In this document: positions 1 through 10,783 of the stretch, piece after piece
Layout of the letters: each line of letters opens with the position of its first letter
Position numbering within the stretch: position 1 is the stretch's first letter
Source of the DNA: Hydnum rufescens UP504
Taxonomy: Eukaryota > Basidiomycota > Agaricomycetes > Cantharellales > Hydnaceae
Assembly (NCBI GenBank): GCA_014904985.1
Contig: MU129067.1
Location: forward strand, 130,237 to 147,803
DNA length: 17,567 nucleotides
Direction of reading: 5' to 3'
Made by a program: the position numbers and the translations under genes
The notes under the pieces: generated by a model
The model's input: the letters and a program-made list of their open reading frames with translations, nothing else
Databases searched by the model: none
What the model was told of the DNA's origin: nothing

Positions 1-1515
1 CGCATTCCACCCATGGGTGAGGCCTGTGACCCATGAGGTTTTAGGAGCATTAGACCCATGGGGTTTGACCCCCCTAGACCATAGTCAGGAGCATTAGACC
101 CATGGGTTTGACCCCTAGGCCATGAGTCAGAGCATTAGGACCCATGGGTTTGACCCCCTAGACCCATGAGTCGAGCATTAGACCATGGGTTTGACCCCTA
201 GACCCATGAGTCAGACATAGACCCATGGGTTTGACCCTAGACCATGAGTTTGACCCCAGACCCATGGGTTTGAGCCCTGGACTCATGGGTTAGACCTTCA
301 GACTCAATGAGATGGCCCTCAGACCCATGAGGTGGGCCCTCAGACCCATTAGGTGGACCCTAGACCCATTGGGGTGGACCCATCAGACTCATGAGTTTGC
401 CCCCAGATCCATGGGTTTGACCCCTGGACTCATGGGTTGGACCATCAGACTCATGAGTTGGGCATCAGACCCATGGGTCTGACCTCTAGACCCATGGGTC
501 TGACCCTAGACTCATGGGTCTGACCCCTAAACCCATGGGTCTGACCCCTAGACCCATGGGTCTGACCTCTAGACCCATGGGTCTGGCCTCTAGACCCATG
601 GGGCTGACCTCTAGACCCATGGGCCTGACCCCTGCACCCATGGGTCTGACCTCTAGACCCATGGGTCTGACCCCTAAACCCATGGGTCTGACCTCTAGAC
701 CCATGGGTCTGACCCAGAACCCATGGGTGCCATCCTACAACCCATGGGTCTGATTCCCACACCCATGGGTCTGATTCCCAAACTCATGGGTGTGGTCCTC
801 TAACTCATGGGTCTGATTCCCAAACCCATGGGTCTGCCCCAGAACCCATGGGTCTGATCCCCAAACCCATGGGTCTGACCCCAGAACCCATGGGTCTGAT
901 TCCCAAACCCATGGGTTTGGTCCTCCAACCCATGGGTCTGACCCCCAAACCCATGGGTCTGACCCTCACACCCATGGGTCTGCACCCTCACACCCATAGG
1001 GTCTGACCCCCACACCCATGGATTTGGTCCTCCAGCCCATGGGTTTGACCCCAAACCCATGGGTCTGACCCTCACACCCATGGGTCTGACCCTCACACCC
1101 ATGGGTCTGACCCCCAAACCCATGGATTTGGTCCTCCAGCCCATGGGTCTGACCCCAAACCCATGGGTTTGGTCCTCCAACTCATGGGTCTCACCCCCAA
1201 ACCCATGGCTGACCTCCCCACATGGATTTGGTCTCCAGCCCATGGGTCTGACCCACAACCCATCGGCTTTGGCTCCTCCAACTCATGGTCTCACCCCAAA
1301 CCCATGGGCCTGACCTCCAACCCATGGGTCTGACCCTCACACCCATGGTGTCTGACCACAAACATGGGTTTGTCCTCCAACCCATGGGTCTGACCCTCCA
1401 ACCCATGGGTCTGATCTTCAAACCCATGGGTCTGACCTTCAAACCCATGGGTCTGACCCCCCAAACCATGGGTTTGACCCCCAAACCCATGAGTTTGACT
1501 ACCAAACTCATGAGA
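1..1515. repeat. Minisatellite array, ~21-bp unit with palindromic ACCCATGGGT core
   Basis: About 1.5 kb of tandem units of roughly 21 bp, typified by GACCCATGGGTCTGACCTCTA. Almost every unit carries the self-complementary core ACCCATGGGT. The array has domains. Up to about 420 a longer two-part period alternates CCCATGGGTTTGACCCCTAGA with CCCATGAGTCAG plus a GCATTAGA tail. From about 430 to 720 the units are very uniform with spacer CTGACCTCTAGA. From about 720 to 1515 the spacers are CTGACCCCCAAA or GGTCCTCCAA. Because 21 is a multiple of three, open frames run through on both strands as heptapeptide repeats (such as PMGLTSR), but these are by-products of the period. The array stops about 95 bp past the stop codon of the KDZ gene and continues off the left edge. 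Confidence 0.95.
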
Positions 1516-1608
1516 TAATGCCAGGCTCTTATCCCATGAATACATTCCTGTTGATGAGTAAGCCATTTGGACTACATCCCCACCAGAGTGTGTCAACTTC
1601 AGTCAATT

Positions 1609-4600
1609 TTATTGCCAATGGTCCCAACCCAGATCAAACTCTATTCCAATATTATCCTCCTGGCCCTCACTCTCAACACTCTCACCCTCTATCAAACACT
1701 CCACTACAAAGTCATCAACCTCTGTGTTCTCTGCCTCAAATTCCAACCCTCCACCACCTAATAATTGAAACTCCTCTTCTTGATTCTCCCAGCCTTCTAT
1801 CTCTCCTCCATCTTCATGTTCCCTTGCTGCTGCAGCCAGTCTTATGTGCAGGGGCCAATCCAACTTCTGGCCTATCTTGATGGTGCTCAACTTTTGGCAC
1901 CACTTGGTCCCAAGAAAATGTACAGTTTGCTGTTGACACTGAAGCTGAAAAAGGAGGGATGGATCTGTTTGATGGGGAAGCCATGAGGAGTTTGCATTCT
2001 GTGGACACAAAGAACAATAAGGGATTTGTACCTTGGCATCTGTCCCTTGCAAGACCAATTGCCCCCCATTCTCCTTTGAGCCAGGCAACTAGGGATTGCA
2101 GCTGATCTTTGAGGTAGGAGATGTCTTCAATTGCCCGGTCATGGATATGCATTGCCTTGATACCATTTCTAGTTGCCTCATCTGCTAGCCAAGCTGGGGG
2201 ATGTTCTTCTTCATCTAGATCTAGCCCAGCATCCTCCCAAACATCATCAGCATCCCCAAGACCAAATATGGAAGAAACCTCAAGAGGTTTGGGAATTGTT
2301 TTGTCCCTATGAGAAGGGGACTGAGATTGGAGTTTCTTGAGATCACCACAGAGAGTATTATACTGTGAGACCAGTCTTTTGATGGCTGGGGCCCTTCTTT
2401 TCAAAGCATCTGCTGTCTGTGCATGGGCCTTGTGGTCTTTCACATTGCCACAGGGTTAGCAACATTCAAGCAAAAATAAACAAAAACTAACCAAGAGTGG
2501 CCCTAAAATAGGCCCTTTCCAACCGTTCAGATTCAAACCTCCTCTCCCTAATACGTGCTCGGATACGATGCTTCAGGGCCCGGATACGCAGCTTCAGAGC
2601 TAGAAACTTGTCTCCCTTTGCTTTTTCTAGGACTCCTGCAGAGGCACTATCCTTCTCCATCAGCTGCTTCACAGCTTTGGCAATCCGAGCAGAGAGTCTT
2701 TGACTGGAGGCTTCAAGATCAGATTGTTGGATTGTCATGTCCACTCTCTGTTCTGCAGACTCAGAATTGTCTGGAAGGGCTGCCATATCTTTCAGAAGTT
2801 TTTGAATGGCAGCCTGTGTATTTGATTGGGCCTCAATCATAGACAGTAGGTTTGTCACAAAAGCACTAGCTAGATTCTTTGAGGCAACTGTAAGGGATTC
2901 AATAATTAGGGTCCATGAAGATGGGGATTTCCGTTTTAGAATTTTATGGAGAGAATACTTACTTGGGAGGGGTTTAGATTGAGCAGCAACCTGTTCTTTC
3001 CAGGCATTCCGTAAATCCTCTATAGGTATTCCAATTTGGGCAAGGCTATGCTTGGCATCTTGTAATCGAACAGCAGTTCTTGTTATTCTCCTATATAGCC
3101 AATGCCCAAGGGAACCAAGTCCAGTTTCACTCATGTGGGAGACTTGGAGATCCAAGTAGAAGAGTCTTCTGTTATGCTATTGACAATACCCCCATCAGAT
3201 GAAGAAGTTGGAGGCCTCAGGGTCAGACTCACCCCAGATACACGAAGGATTGGTATGAGTTTCTTGAGAGCACCCCAGCACCTTTCACACCCTTCCCCAT
3301 CAGAAAAACCAAACCCCTCTCTTTTTAATGGGTGATAGATACATTGGCAGGGCCATTGGTGGCCAAAGGCATGGAACACCGAAACGCCCCACTCAATCCG
3401 GTTGGAGAACTTGGGCATGAGGCGGAACTGTAAGGCATGGAAAACAACAATCAGTACTGACGCAGGTACATATACGGATACTGCAAACAATGCACCTTCA
3501 ATGTACTCCTGTGGAGTTGGCATCCTATGTCATATAAAATGCCAGCCTTCCACCAAGACGGTAATCCTCGGAATAAGGCCATCAGCAAGGCAACTGCATA
3601 GTACTGCTTTTCACCGGGAGATGTGACATTTGCGAGATACAAGACCCGATCATGCATGCATATCAGGGCCATGAGACCGGTGTCTGCAAAGCTGGCCGCC
3701 GAACCCTTCTGACGGTTCTCATCTGCAGCCTTAAACGATTTTTCACACTCGTTGAGCACAGAGATAGGAATTTTCAGCCCAGGCTCCACAATATCTTTGG
3801 CCTCCAAGCTATCTACGTTTGACAACCCGGAGCCCTTCCCTTTTCTACGCCTCTCCACATGAAGTTTCGCCTTGGCAATGTCCTCAGGGGAGAGGAAGCA
3901 CGTCCATGAAATATTAAGCTCAGGGTCGGAGCCACCAGCACCACGAAGCCTCACTTGTTGGAAGCATGCATCAAGGCAGTAGATGCCGTGGAACCTGCAT
4001 AAGACGGCGCTCAGTAAGTAAAGATTATTCAAAGGAACAGTTTCTTGCTTACAAATTCTTGGACGCCTTGGCCCGGTCGGCCGGATGGCAAAGAAAACAT
4101 TGGGATTGCAGATAAGGGCTTGGGACGTCGTCGTTCACAGGGCAATGGTCCTGGCTTGAAGGAAAGTAGGACGTCGCTCGGTGCTTCTGCGAAAACCTTT
4201 CCACCCATTCGGTAGTCCAGTCAGGGGCAGGGACACTGGACGGCACTGCTCCTGAGAGGCGTGCCTCCTGGATAATATTGTGGGTGAGGCCTGCTGCTCG
4301 CTGTTGAACTTGTTGAAAATACACCAGAGCCGTTCCAAACGGCCGACGTAATGCATCCTGACGACAAATAAACGTATAAATTCGCATCCAAGGGGGACAA
4401 CTAAAACCATGGGCATACCTCAGAAGGCACATTGAATCCTTTTTGCGTCAGGTATGCTGTAAGGGCGCCACTCCAAGCGGATACGTTAGGAACCCCATAA
4501 AGGAAGACGGTAGATGCCCAAAGGAGATGGTTGAGATCAAATGCAAAGCGAGGCCGTATGGGACTAGAAGGGAACATTCCCGCACTCATCAGAGCGAGGG

Positions 4601-5363
4601 CGAGAGGTTGACATTCGCAATAATCATAACACTGGGCATCAATTGCTGTAAGGCACACAGCATCAGTACATGGGCCAGCTCTGTTGTTGCCTCTTTGGCG
4701 CTCACATTCACTGGACACCGTTTGAACGATGGCATTGCGTTTGTTCTGGCCACAAATGCAAGGAGATTGCGGGCCCATTGTCATTTTTGTACGGCCATAT
4801 CGAGTTATTTGGCACCAACGCAGGTAGGGCATCACCAACATTGGCAAGAGGTTGAGCCATCGATCAGCAGTGATTTGTCTCCATTTCTGATAGCGGTTCG
4901 CCCCCCGGGATCATTCTGTAACAGCGCAGAATAACCCTCGCCCAGTAATGCGGCAGGCAACAGCTCCGCATCCTCATACCTGTCGTCCTGTCCATCCCCC
5001 TCCATCGGCTCAAACCTGAGTATACGCGAGGCACCCGGGGTACCCATAGTAGCAGAATGCCCAGGGGAAGGCAAGACAGCGCCTCACCCTTCGATCCCTC
5101 CGACTTTTGAGATTGAGATCCCTTCGTGTAAGTTCTAATCCCCCCGTAGAAGGCCATTTTGAGCCTCCGTCCCTTGTACGTTTGTCCGGCGATGTATCGG
5201 TCCCGCTTTTGGCACCAATTCTCATCTTTGGGGCGGGGATGTAGTGGACAGTTCCGAGGGAAGGATCGTGCTGGACAGGAGCCGTTCCCCCGATAGATAC
5301 GCCTGGAGCGGAGTCCTGCACTGCACCGGAACGGCGGGACATTCGTATGCCATAGTGAGGCAT
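1609..5363 (-). CDS. KDZ (Kyakuja-Dileera-Zisupton) family transposase, eight exons
   Basis: Putative cut-and-paste transposase with an RNase H-like core. Exons on the minus strand: 5363-5088, 5015-4419, 4357-4053, 3994-3496, 3427-3233, 3176-2492, 2436-2032, 1964-1609. The seven introns are 55-72 nt with GT and AG ends; the one at 3428-3495 has a TACTGAT branch site. Phases agree at every junction if three single bases are restored (runs at 5230-5233, 5087-5089, 4901-4906), giving about 1,106 residues, within the usual range for the family. In order: basic N-terminus; acidic stretch (FEPMEGDGQDDRYEDAEL); CxC-like Cys cluster starting CICGQNKRNAIVQ; CQPLALALMSAGMFPSSP; CLDACFQQ; GEKQYYAVALL; ILYDIGCQLHRS; VFHAFGHQWPCQ; SDGEGCERCW; GLGSLGHWL; VWEDAGLDLDEEE; acidic tail. 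The Asp of CLDACF, the Asp of YDIGCQ and a Glu of GEGCER are the likely catalytic triad (inferred from the family). The first exon and start ATG are the least certain part. Exons 3-8 are unbroken. Confidence 0.88.
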
Positions 5364-5532
5364 AGGGTTCGCTATTTATTTCTTTATGCGGTACGCTTCC
5401 TTCGAGCCCCAGGTACAACGGACGAAACGTGCAGTTTGGTCTGTTCACTCGGGGGCAAACGTCGATGGGGCTGGGAGATCAAAACGAGAGAAAAAGAAAG
5501 GCAAGTGCCGAGGATGACGATATTAAGATTTG

Positions 5533-8161
5533 TCAGGCAAAAGTACAGCGAGAGCCCTGGGGCACCTTATTAAAGGACGATCTAGCCTCCTCCACAAAAT
5601 CCAACCCCCCAGATAGACCCGCTGCCCTTGCCTCCTCCAGAGTAGTAAAACCAGTTGTGAGGGGGTAGAAAAAGCTTGCAGGATTGAAAAAAACTAGGCT
5701 GGCCCTGCCCGGATCGATGGAGCGTAGGGGCACAGCGTTTAGAGAGTTCGGGATTTCCCCGTTCTGGGTACACACAAACTTGAGGGGATATTCATTGGAG
5801 AAGAACTCTGACGGCGTTTTATCAGTGAATTTTACCTTATCAACACGATATATCGACGTACCGTTTTTGTTCACGTTGAAATGCGTGATTAACGCACTGG
5901 GATACAGCAGGAATACTGCCCGATCGGTAATTGAATGACGATGCCGGCCTCAAAGTTGACCAGCCACGCGGTTTCGCCGTCATCGAAGAACCCTGCAGAC
6001 CGAACGTTTCCGTAAATTATTCTTCCAAGGATGCGGAAAGGGCGCTCACCTAGGACAAAGATGGCGCATACCCGATGGCTACGTTCTTGAAATCCCTATG
6101 GGGCACAGTTTTGACAGGCGACTTCACCAGTCGCATTGATTGCTACGCAGAAAAACAACGAGAACTGCACGGCGACTTGATTGTTAGTTTTTGATCGCCA
6201 GAACTCGTCGGCCGCTCGAATATTTGGCTGCAATCGCAGGGAAATACCGGTCCAGGAGTTTTGTGAGCACTTCACTATAGAGCAAGGGTGAGCGCGCATA
6301 GAAGGCCCGTCAAACAAACCGCCTACCATATCAGCTGGAATTCAGACGAGGCGATAAGACCGTCTATTTCTGTTTGATAGTCGACTGTGAATGCCGTTTT
6401 GAAGGGTATCTAAGGGGGCAGCATAGCATATCGTCAAAACTGGGGCTGCATCGCGGCCTTGGCAACCAATAACAGCAACCCACATTGTTATTATTGCCGT
6501 TCGCCTGGTTGAACCCTAAAAGACGTTGGGCGAACGTTCCCCTCCTGTGGGGGTACGCAGGTTCGTTATCTTGTTTGAGTTGCAAAACGATCCAGGACTC
6601 GAAGCCAGGAGACCATCCATTCGTCCGTCATGCTGGCTATCTATCCCTGAATGATCGCAGGATAACTAGACGATGTTCACGATCTACGACGAGAGTGGGC
6701 GCCCGGTTGCTGGGGCTAGTCGGGATAATGCCCGTTAGCCACGGTCTACAAGAATTGGGAAGAGGCTCGTACTCGTATTCGATGGGTAGGAGCGACCTGT
6801 AGTGTTATAGAGAGCCTGGGCGGGGTCAAACGTTTGTCCGTTTGCTCCCATCCTTCCGGGGGCCCACTAAACCCTGATTGCGCGGCCTTGAGGCCTTCGA
6901 CCTTGTCCGCCATGCGAACAACGACGGCCTTGCTGCTGCTGTTCCTCTAGAAGCCGCATTTGGCTTCGCTGCCTCTTACGAAGCCGGGCTGCCTCGTTTG
7001 CTTTAGAAGCAGCCTTGTTTGAGGTGCGCTTCTTCTTGCGATAAGGGCTCTCTTTTCGAGAGTTTGCTAGGGCCCTGCTCCTTTCCAGCAGAGGTAGAGT
7101 TTGGGGGGGACGTAGAAGGGGCGTCGGCGTCGACGGCGAGATTCCGGCATCGACGAGGGATTCAAAGATTGGCGAACTTGCGAAAATGGGATAGATTAGT
7201 CCAAAGCCGGAAGGTCCAAGGCAAAAGGGATGCTTACTCGAAATGGACGGGAGGAAACATGGACGCGGCGCCCTGGTCTGCAACGACGCGCCGCATGAAT
7301 CCTAGTTCGTCAGGGGCGCCCCGTTTAAAACAACCATCGAGGATAGTAGAGGGGTCCAAAACGTTCGAACCAGAGGCAAGAGCCGACAGTTCGCGGGTTT
7401 GAGAAGGGAGGTCTGCCGGGGATTGCAAAAAGGATGGGATTCCAGTTGGACTGAAAACAAGGTGTTTTCCATAAGCGTATGGGAGGGAATCGATTGTATC
7501 CAATAGGCTGAAGTCGGCGGATACAGCGGCAGCGCGGTATTGGCTTCGAGTAACGGCATAATTGGCAGGTCGCGGTATGAGAACCGCGTGAAAAAATGAT
7601 TCCCTGCGGTCGATGCACTTGCTTTGCGTCGCTCGCCCCCAAGGTATACCGTGCGGCGTGCGTGACAGCGACACAGATGGCTCGTGGGGGGAGGGCGGTT
7701 GGGACAGCCCAAGGAGAGTTTGGAACAGCCCTAATAAAGATATTTTTGTTAGACCATCCAAGAAACGTTAACAGGCCTATCTTACCGATTAAACTTGGCG
7801 AAAGCAGCGCGTGCTGCGGAGGCTTGACGAGTCTATAGAAAAACTTCAAAAAGAAGGCGGTCGGAGTTTGCCGAGTCGAAACGCGTTTGGCAGCCTTCAG
7901 GTCGTCGGCTTTGAGCAGAACGGCAAAGGGGACTTCAGTCGACCTAAGGCTAAGCGGTGCTACATAATACTGCCACCGTCACTGAGAACGGATATCCCAA
8001 ACTTCAACTTTTGTAGCGCTCAGATACAGCCCGCATAACGCGGCTGCGCCTTTCCGCGCAGGAAGAAAAAGAGGTTCGCTAGGAACAGGTTGGAGCACTG
8101 TTAACGCCGCGAGCCTCTCAATTTTGCGAATGAACACGAACTTTGGAAATATAGACAGCAC
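5533..8161 (-). pseudogene. TET/JBP-like 2OG-Fe(II) dioxygenase gene, frame broken
   Basis: The C-terminal part resembles the basidiomycete TET/JBP-like dioxygenases, which are thought to oxidise modified bases in DNA. Visible in order on the minus strand: VAINATGEV (about 6150), an HRDFKN motif whose His and Asp (6092-6100) would bind iron, CAIFVLG, a 57-nt intron (5993-6049), FFDDGETAWLVNFEAGIVIQ, and LLYPSALITHFNV, whose His (5881-5883) would be the third iron ligand. A C-terminal GRASLVFFNPASFF stretch follows, with the stop at 5533. Upstream, open frames joined by good introns (7177-7237 with a CTAAT branch; 7731-7785) carry a Lys/Arg-rich stretch (SPYRKKKRTSNKA, about 7040), a probable nuclear signal, and run back to about 8161. 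The frame is interrupted by an in-frame TGA (7979-7981) and several shifts, three of them curable by one base in a G/C run. That the N-terminal and catalytic parts are one gene is inferred from strand, spacing and splice signals. No start codon was settled. Confidence 0.6.
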
Positions 8162-8721
8162 TACCTATCGAATTTAACTCGAAGTAGATACTACCGGATG
8201 CTGGTCCAAGCAAAGAACAAGAGGTGGCTTAGCGATTGAGTCACGCGGGCCTCTACATGGGGGAAATGGGAAGGACCTCGGTGGCTTGCATAGGGTGGGA
8301 TTGCCACCCTTCAAATTATGGCGTCGGGGGAGTGGAAAGAGAGGGGCCCTGGAGTGAGGTCGGAGAAATGTATCGAGCAATCGAGTAAACCCCAGTCACA
8401 GAGGCTACCCGGCATCGCATTAAAAGAGTTGCGGGAGGGGGTGGAGAGAGAGAAACGGGGACATTGTGGGCGAAGTAGGCCGCGGTGGGCGAAAACACGG
8501 GGTTGAGGCAAGAAATTGAGGAATTGAGGCCCTTGAGAAAAAATAGCACGAGGGCCCAGGGAAGAGCAGGGGTTTCGTCGTTGGGAGTTGAAGTAACGGG
8601 GATATTGTTATAGGAACCCAAAGTTACATTCTTTATGGGTCGAGACAACGAGGGCGGTACAGGCGCCAACTTGAAGCGAAGCAACTAGGCGCAGGCGTGA
8701 GAAATTGAGGCCGCCCACACG

Positions 8722-8853
8722 TCAGCACACATCCACATTAATCGCTTGCCGGGTCACCAAGCAATCGCGTTCAATGCGGCCGGGCTGCAGCAGGGCCAAA
8801 ATTCCAAACAACCCGACCCATGCGTCGGTCCAAATAATTCGTTCCTCGGGCAT
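8722..8853 (-). CDS. Conserved 43-codon ORF, left copy
   Basis: Unrecognised small ORF, starting MPEERIIWTDAWVGLFGILA and ending in a Cys codon and TGA. It is the same length as the ORF at 12907-13038 in the other arm. The two differ by a one-base gain and a one-base loss 10-15 bases apart that cancel out, so five residues change but the frame is kept; elsewhere there is an Arg/Trp difference (CGG against TGG). It lies downstream of an intron-like acceptor (8983) and may be the last exon of a longer transcript. No domain is recognised and translation is unproven. Confidence 0.35.
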   Translation of the reverse strand: MPEERIIWTDAWVGLFGILALLQPGRIERDCLVTRQAINVDVC

Positions 8854-8982
8854 GACAGAGGGACCGCGTGGGTCGCTTTGTCTCCTCAGAGGTAAGAAGG
8901 GGGCAGGAGGTCCTTGTAGGGGGTTTGACCGTTGGACGGGTCGGGTATGTTGCTAGTCAGTTCACAGGTTTTGGTCCAAATC

Positions 8983-9511
8983 CTACAATAATAGACTACG
9001 TTAGTACAAACGTTCAAAGGGGCTCCAAAGGAGCTTATGCCACTCCTTGGGTTGCATACATATCGAAAGAAATAAGTACCTTATAGCACCACACACCCGC
9101 ATCGGCGGGTGTGTGGTACTCGTCTTGCGCTGCGGTCCCATAGCGCCTACTCAGGGCCGGCCATCGTTTGGCGGTTCGTATGCAAGTTTTAGTTTAGATC
9201 CTAGAGCAAGACCATGCATTAGTAAATAAATTCAGAGCGACACAGAAGGAGCAGCTCATACTGCACCTTCTGCATCACTATGCCGATAGATGGAACAACA
9301 TACCTGTCGATGCGGGCGCAGCACCCGTTTGCACCACGGTCATGTAGTTTTCAGCCACAGGGTCTTGAAGGCTTGGGCAGGTTCCAGGGTTCTTCAAAAT
9401 CGTACTCGTTTAGCCGGTAGAAGAGCTAGAGTAACAAAAATTGAGCAGGTTAACATAATTAATACATTAAAAGCAATGCAAAGAGAGCAGCCTTCGCTGC
9501 TCTCTTTGCAT
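8983..9511 (-). other. Left array of hairpin plus intron-like units
   Basis: Reading the minus strand, three related units occur. Unit 3' is 9079 to 8983, starting GTACTT, with TACTAACG before TTGTAG. Unit 2' is 9303 to 9201, starting GTATGT, with an AAGGTGCAG/CTGCTCCTT hairpin and TTACTAAT before CTCTAG. Unit 1' ends with CTCTAG at 9426 and carries a perfect 16-bp stem with a CTTC loop (9476-9491 pairs with 9496-9511), but it has lost its GT donor. A second kind of hairpin precedes the units; at 9088-9117 it is a perfect 13-bp stem with loop ATCG. The exon-like segments between units contain stops, so they do not read as ordinary coding exons. Function unknown. Confidence 0.6.
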
Positions 9512-9734
9512 AGCCGTATATGAGGGGGAGAGAAAACTCAACTCAGGCGACCAAACGCCATCGTGGCCTGTGGTCCTGTTTTCCCTTCTCGATGATTTAA
9601 GCGGGTGAAGACGATAATCAACGCCGGCAACTGCCGGCCTCAAAACAAAACAACAAAAGCGCCCAAGCGGATATGGTATTCCAAAGTATGGAAAATTCCC
9701 TTTTTTGCACGTGTTTGTTTCCACCACCACACAT

Positions 9735-9887
9735 ACTATTTCGACCGTAGGTTCAGCCAAATTTTGCGTGACAAACTTTTGTGTGACACTGATATTTTTT
9801 TAGTTCAAGGACTCTCTGTGACGCGTGACAAATGTGTTTTAGTTCGGTTCAACGTGACGCGTGACAAGAACTTGCGGTCGAAATAGT
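9735..9887. mobile_element. MITE-like element, 153 bp, 20-bp inverted termini
   Basis: The ends ACTATTTCGACCGTAGGTTC (9735-9754) and the reverse complement of 9868-9887 match at 18 of 20 positions. The interior carries repeated GTGACGCGTGACAA motifs (near 9820 and 9853) and weaker GTGACA copies, the kind of subterminal repeat that transposases often bind. There is no coding capacity, and no clear target-site duplication was found at the edges. A non-autonomous DNA transposon is the best reading; the superfamily is not determined. Confidence 0.6.
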
Positions 9888-10391
9888 GGAGTATCTTTGT
9901 GACCGCGGACATAGCTGTGCGACTGCACACATACTTGCATCAAATTTTGGAATCACTCTATTTCTGCTCTGATCATTTTGTATGATTACCGTTGCCCGCC
10001 CAGCGGACATGTTCTTCAGGCCCTAGAGGCCATCTTACTCCCTGAACTTGAGAGGAGGGCGTCTATGTGATCTCGTGATCATGATTACATGATAATCTCT
10101 CAAATGGAACAATCGCCAAGTCAAACAGCATATCAGGGCCTAAACCTCACTTTGAAATTTTCTGGTGAACCTGGGGCTTGCTTCAAGTATGGAGCACGGC
10201 CATTGGGCGAGGTAAATTTGTGATACATCCGCGTGCAATAGGGATAATGTCAAACCTCATTCAGTCTAGGGAATGCCCGAATCACGTCGTTTCTTTGTAC
10301 AGCGGAGGTCATAAAAGGGGAAGTACCGATTCCACTCTTCTGGATCGCATATCTCAACCTGGCCGAGACGCACCTCCAATTTCCTCCATGC
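9888..10391. other. Unassigned spacer
   Basis: No gene, RNA or repeat recognised with confidence. There is a small imperfect palindrome near 10072-10096 (GATCTCGTGATCATGATTAC and neighbouring bases). The last ~100 bp may be coding sequence upstream of the Arg/Asp/Tyr-rich fragment, since the same frame is open there and a possible acceptor (TTTGTACAG) lies near 10300. Confidence 0.4.
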
Positions 10392-10783
10392 ATGCCCCCA
10401 CCTATGAAGTCCGACTACAGGGATGGGCCACCCTATCACCCTATCGTGATGATCGTGGTGGAGGACCCCCGGACCGTCGACTCTATGCCTAACCCCCAAT
10501 TCCACCCCGCGACATCCCACCTCGTGATTATCATTACAGAGATCGCCCTGGTCCGCCCCCTAGAGACTATCACGACTATTCCGCGGTTCCTCCCCCTCGC
10601 GCTTCTCGTGAATACGACGACTATAGGCGGGACTTTAGGGGGCCCCCCATTCCTCCCCCTGCATCTCGATATAATCCACCGCCCTATTATGCAGACTACG
10701 GTTATCCCCTCGCGATGCCCTGTACCCACCATGCTCTTATTCTATACACATGTAATCAATACTCTATGATGAATATTTATTAA
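10392..10783 (+). pseudogene. C-terminal fragment of an Arg/Asp/Tyr/Pro-rich protein
   Basis: Reads MPPPMKSDYRDGPPYHP, then after a one-base shift at CCC 10439-10441 continues YRDDRGGGPPDRRLYA. An in-frame TAA at 10490-10492 interrupts it, and the same frame resumes with RDY and PPR repeats (IPPRDYHYRDRPGPPPRDY, EYDDYRRDF, ending near NPPPYYADYGY). Such tails occur on RNA-binding proteins with RRM or RGG parts, but no folded domain is present, so the function is inferred only loosely. The frame runs about 40 bp into the palindrome, which supplies the stop at 10781-10783. The gene was therefore probably cut by that insertion. Confidence 0.5.

Larger units (their letters stand above)
8335..9668. 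repeat. Left arm of a large diverged inverted repeat
   Basis: Reverse complement of 12085-13735, recognised by long near-identical blocks. The inner edge is CGCCCAAG (about 9660) against CTTGGGCGC (about 12087). The best-conserved part is 8700-8990 against 12760-13060. The arm is shorter than its partner mainly because it has fewer of the ~160-bp tandem units at its outer end. Divergence is patchy, with indels in the hairpin units and near identity around the 43-codon ORF. The arms therefore duplicated some time ago, unlike the palindrome nested between them. Confidence 0.85.

Noticed and set aside
1..1515. CRISPR-like array
   Set aside because: The spacers are not unique sequences but variants of one unit, and the setting is a fungal genome.
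451..1596. Long open frames on both strands of the minisatellite, with MGLTPRP-type repeats
   Set aside because: A 21-bp period without stops gives open frames automatically on both strands, and there is no start context or non-repeat coding sequence.
1965..2031. A 33-nt or zero-length alternative to the last KDZ intron
   Set aside because: The 67-nt intron is phase-consistent and joins to DPSLLFQLQ and the acidic tail as expected for the family; the alternatives give a tail unlike other KDZ proteins.
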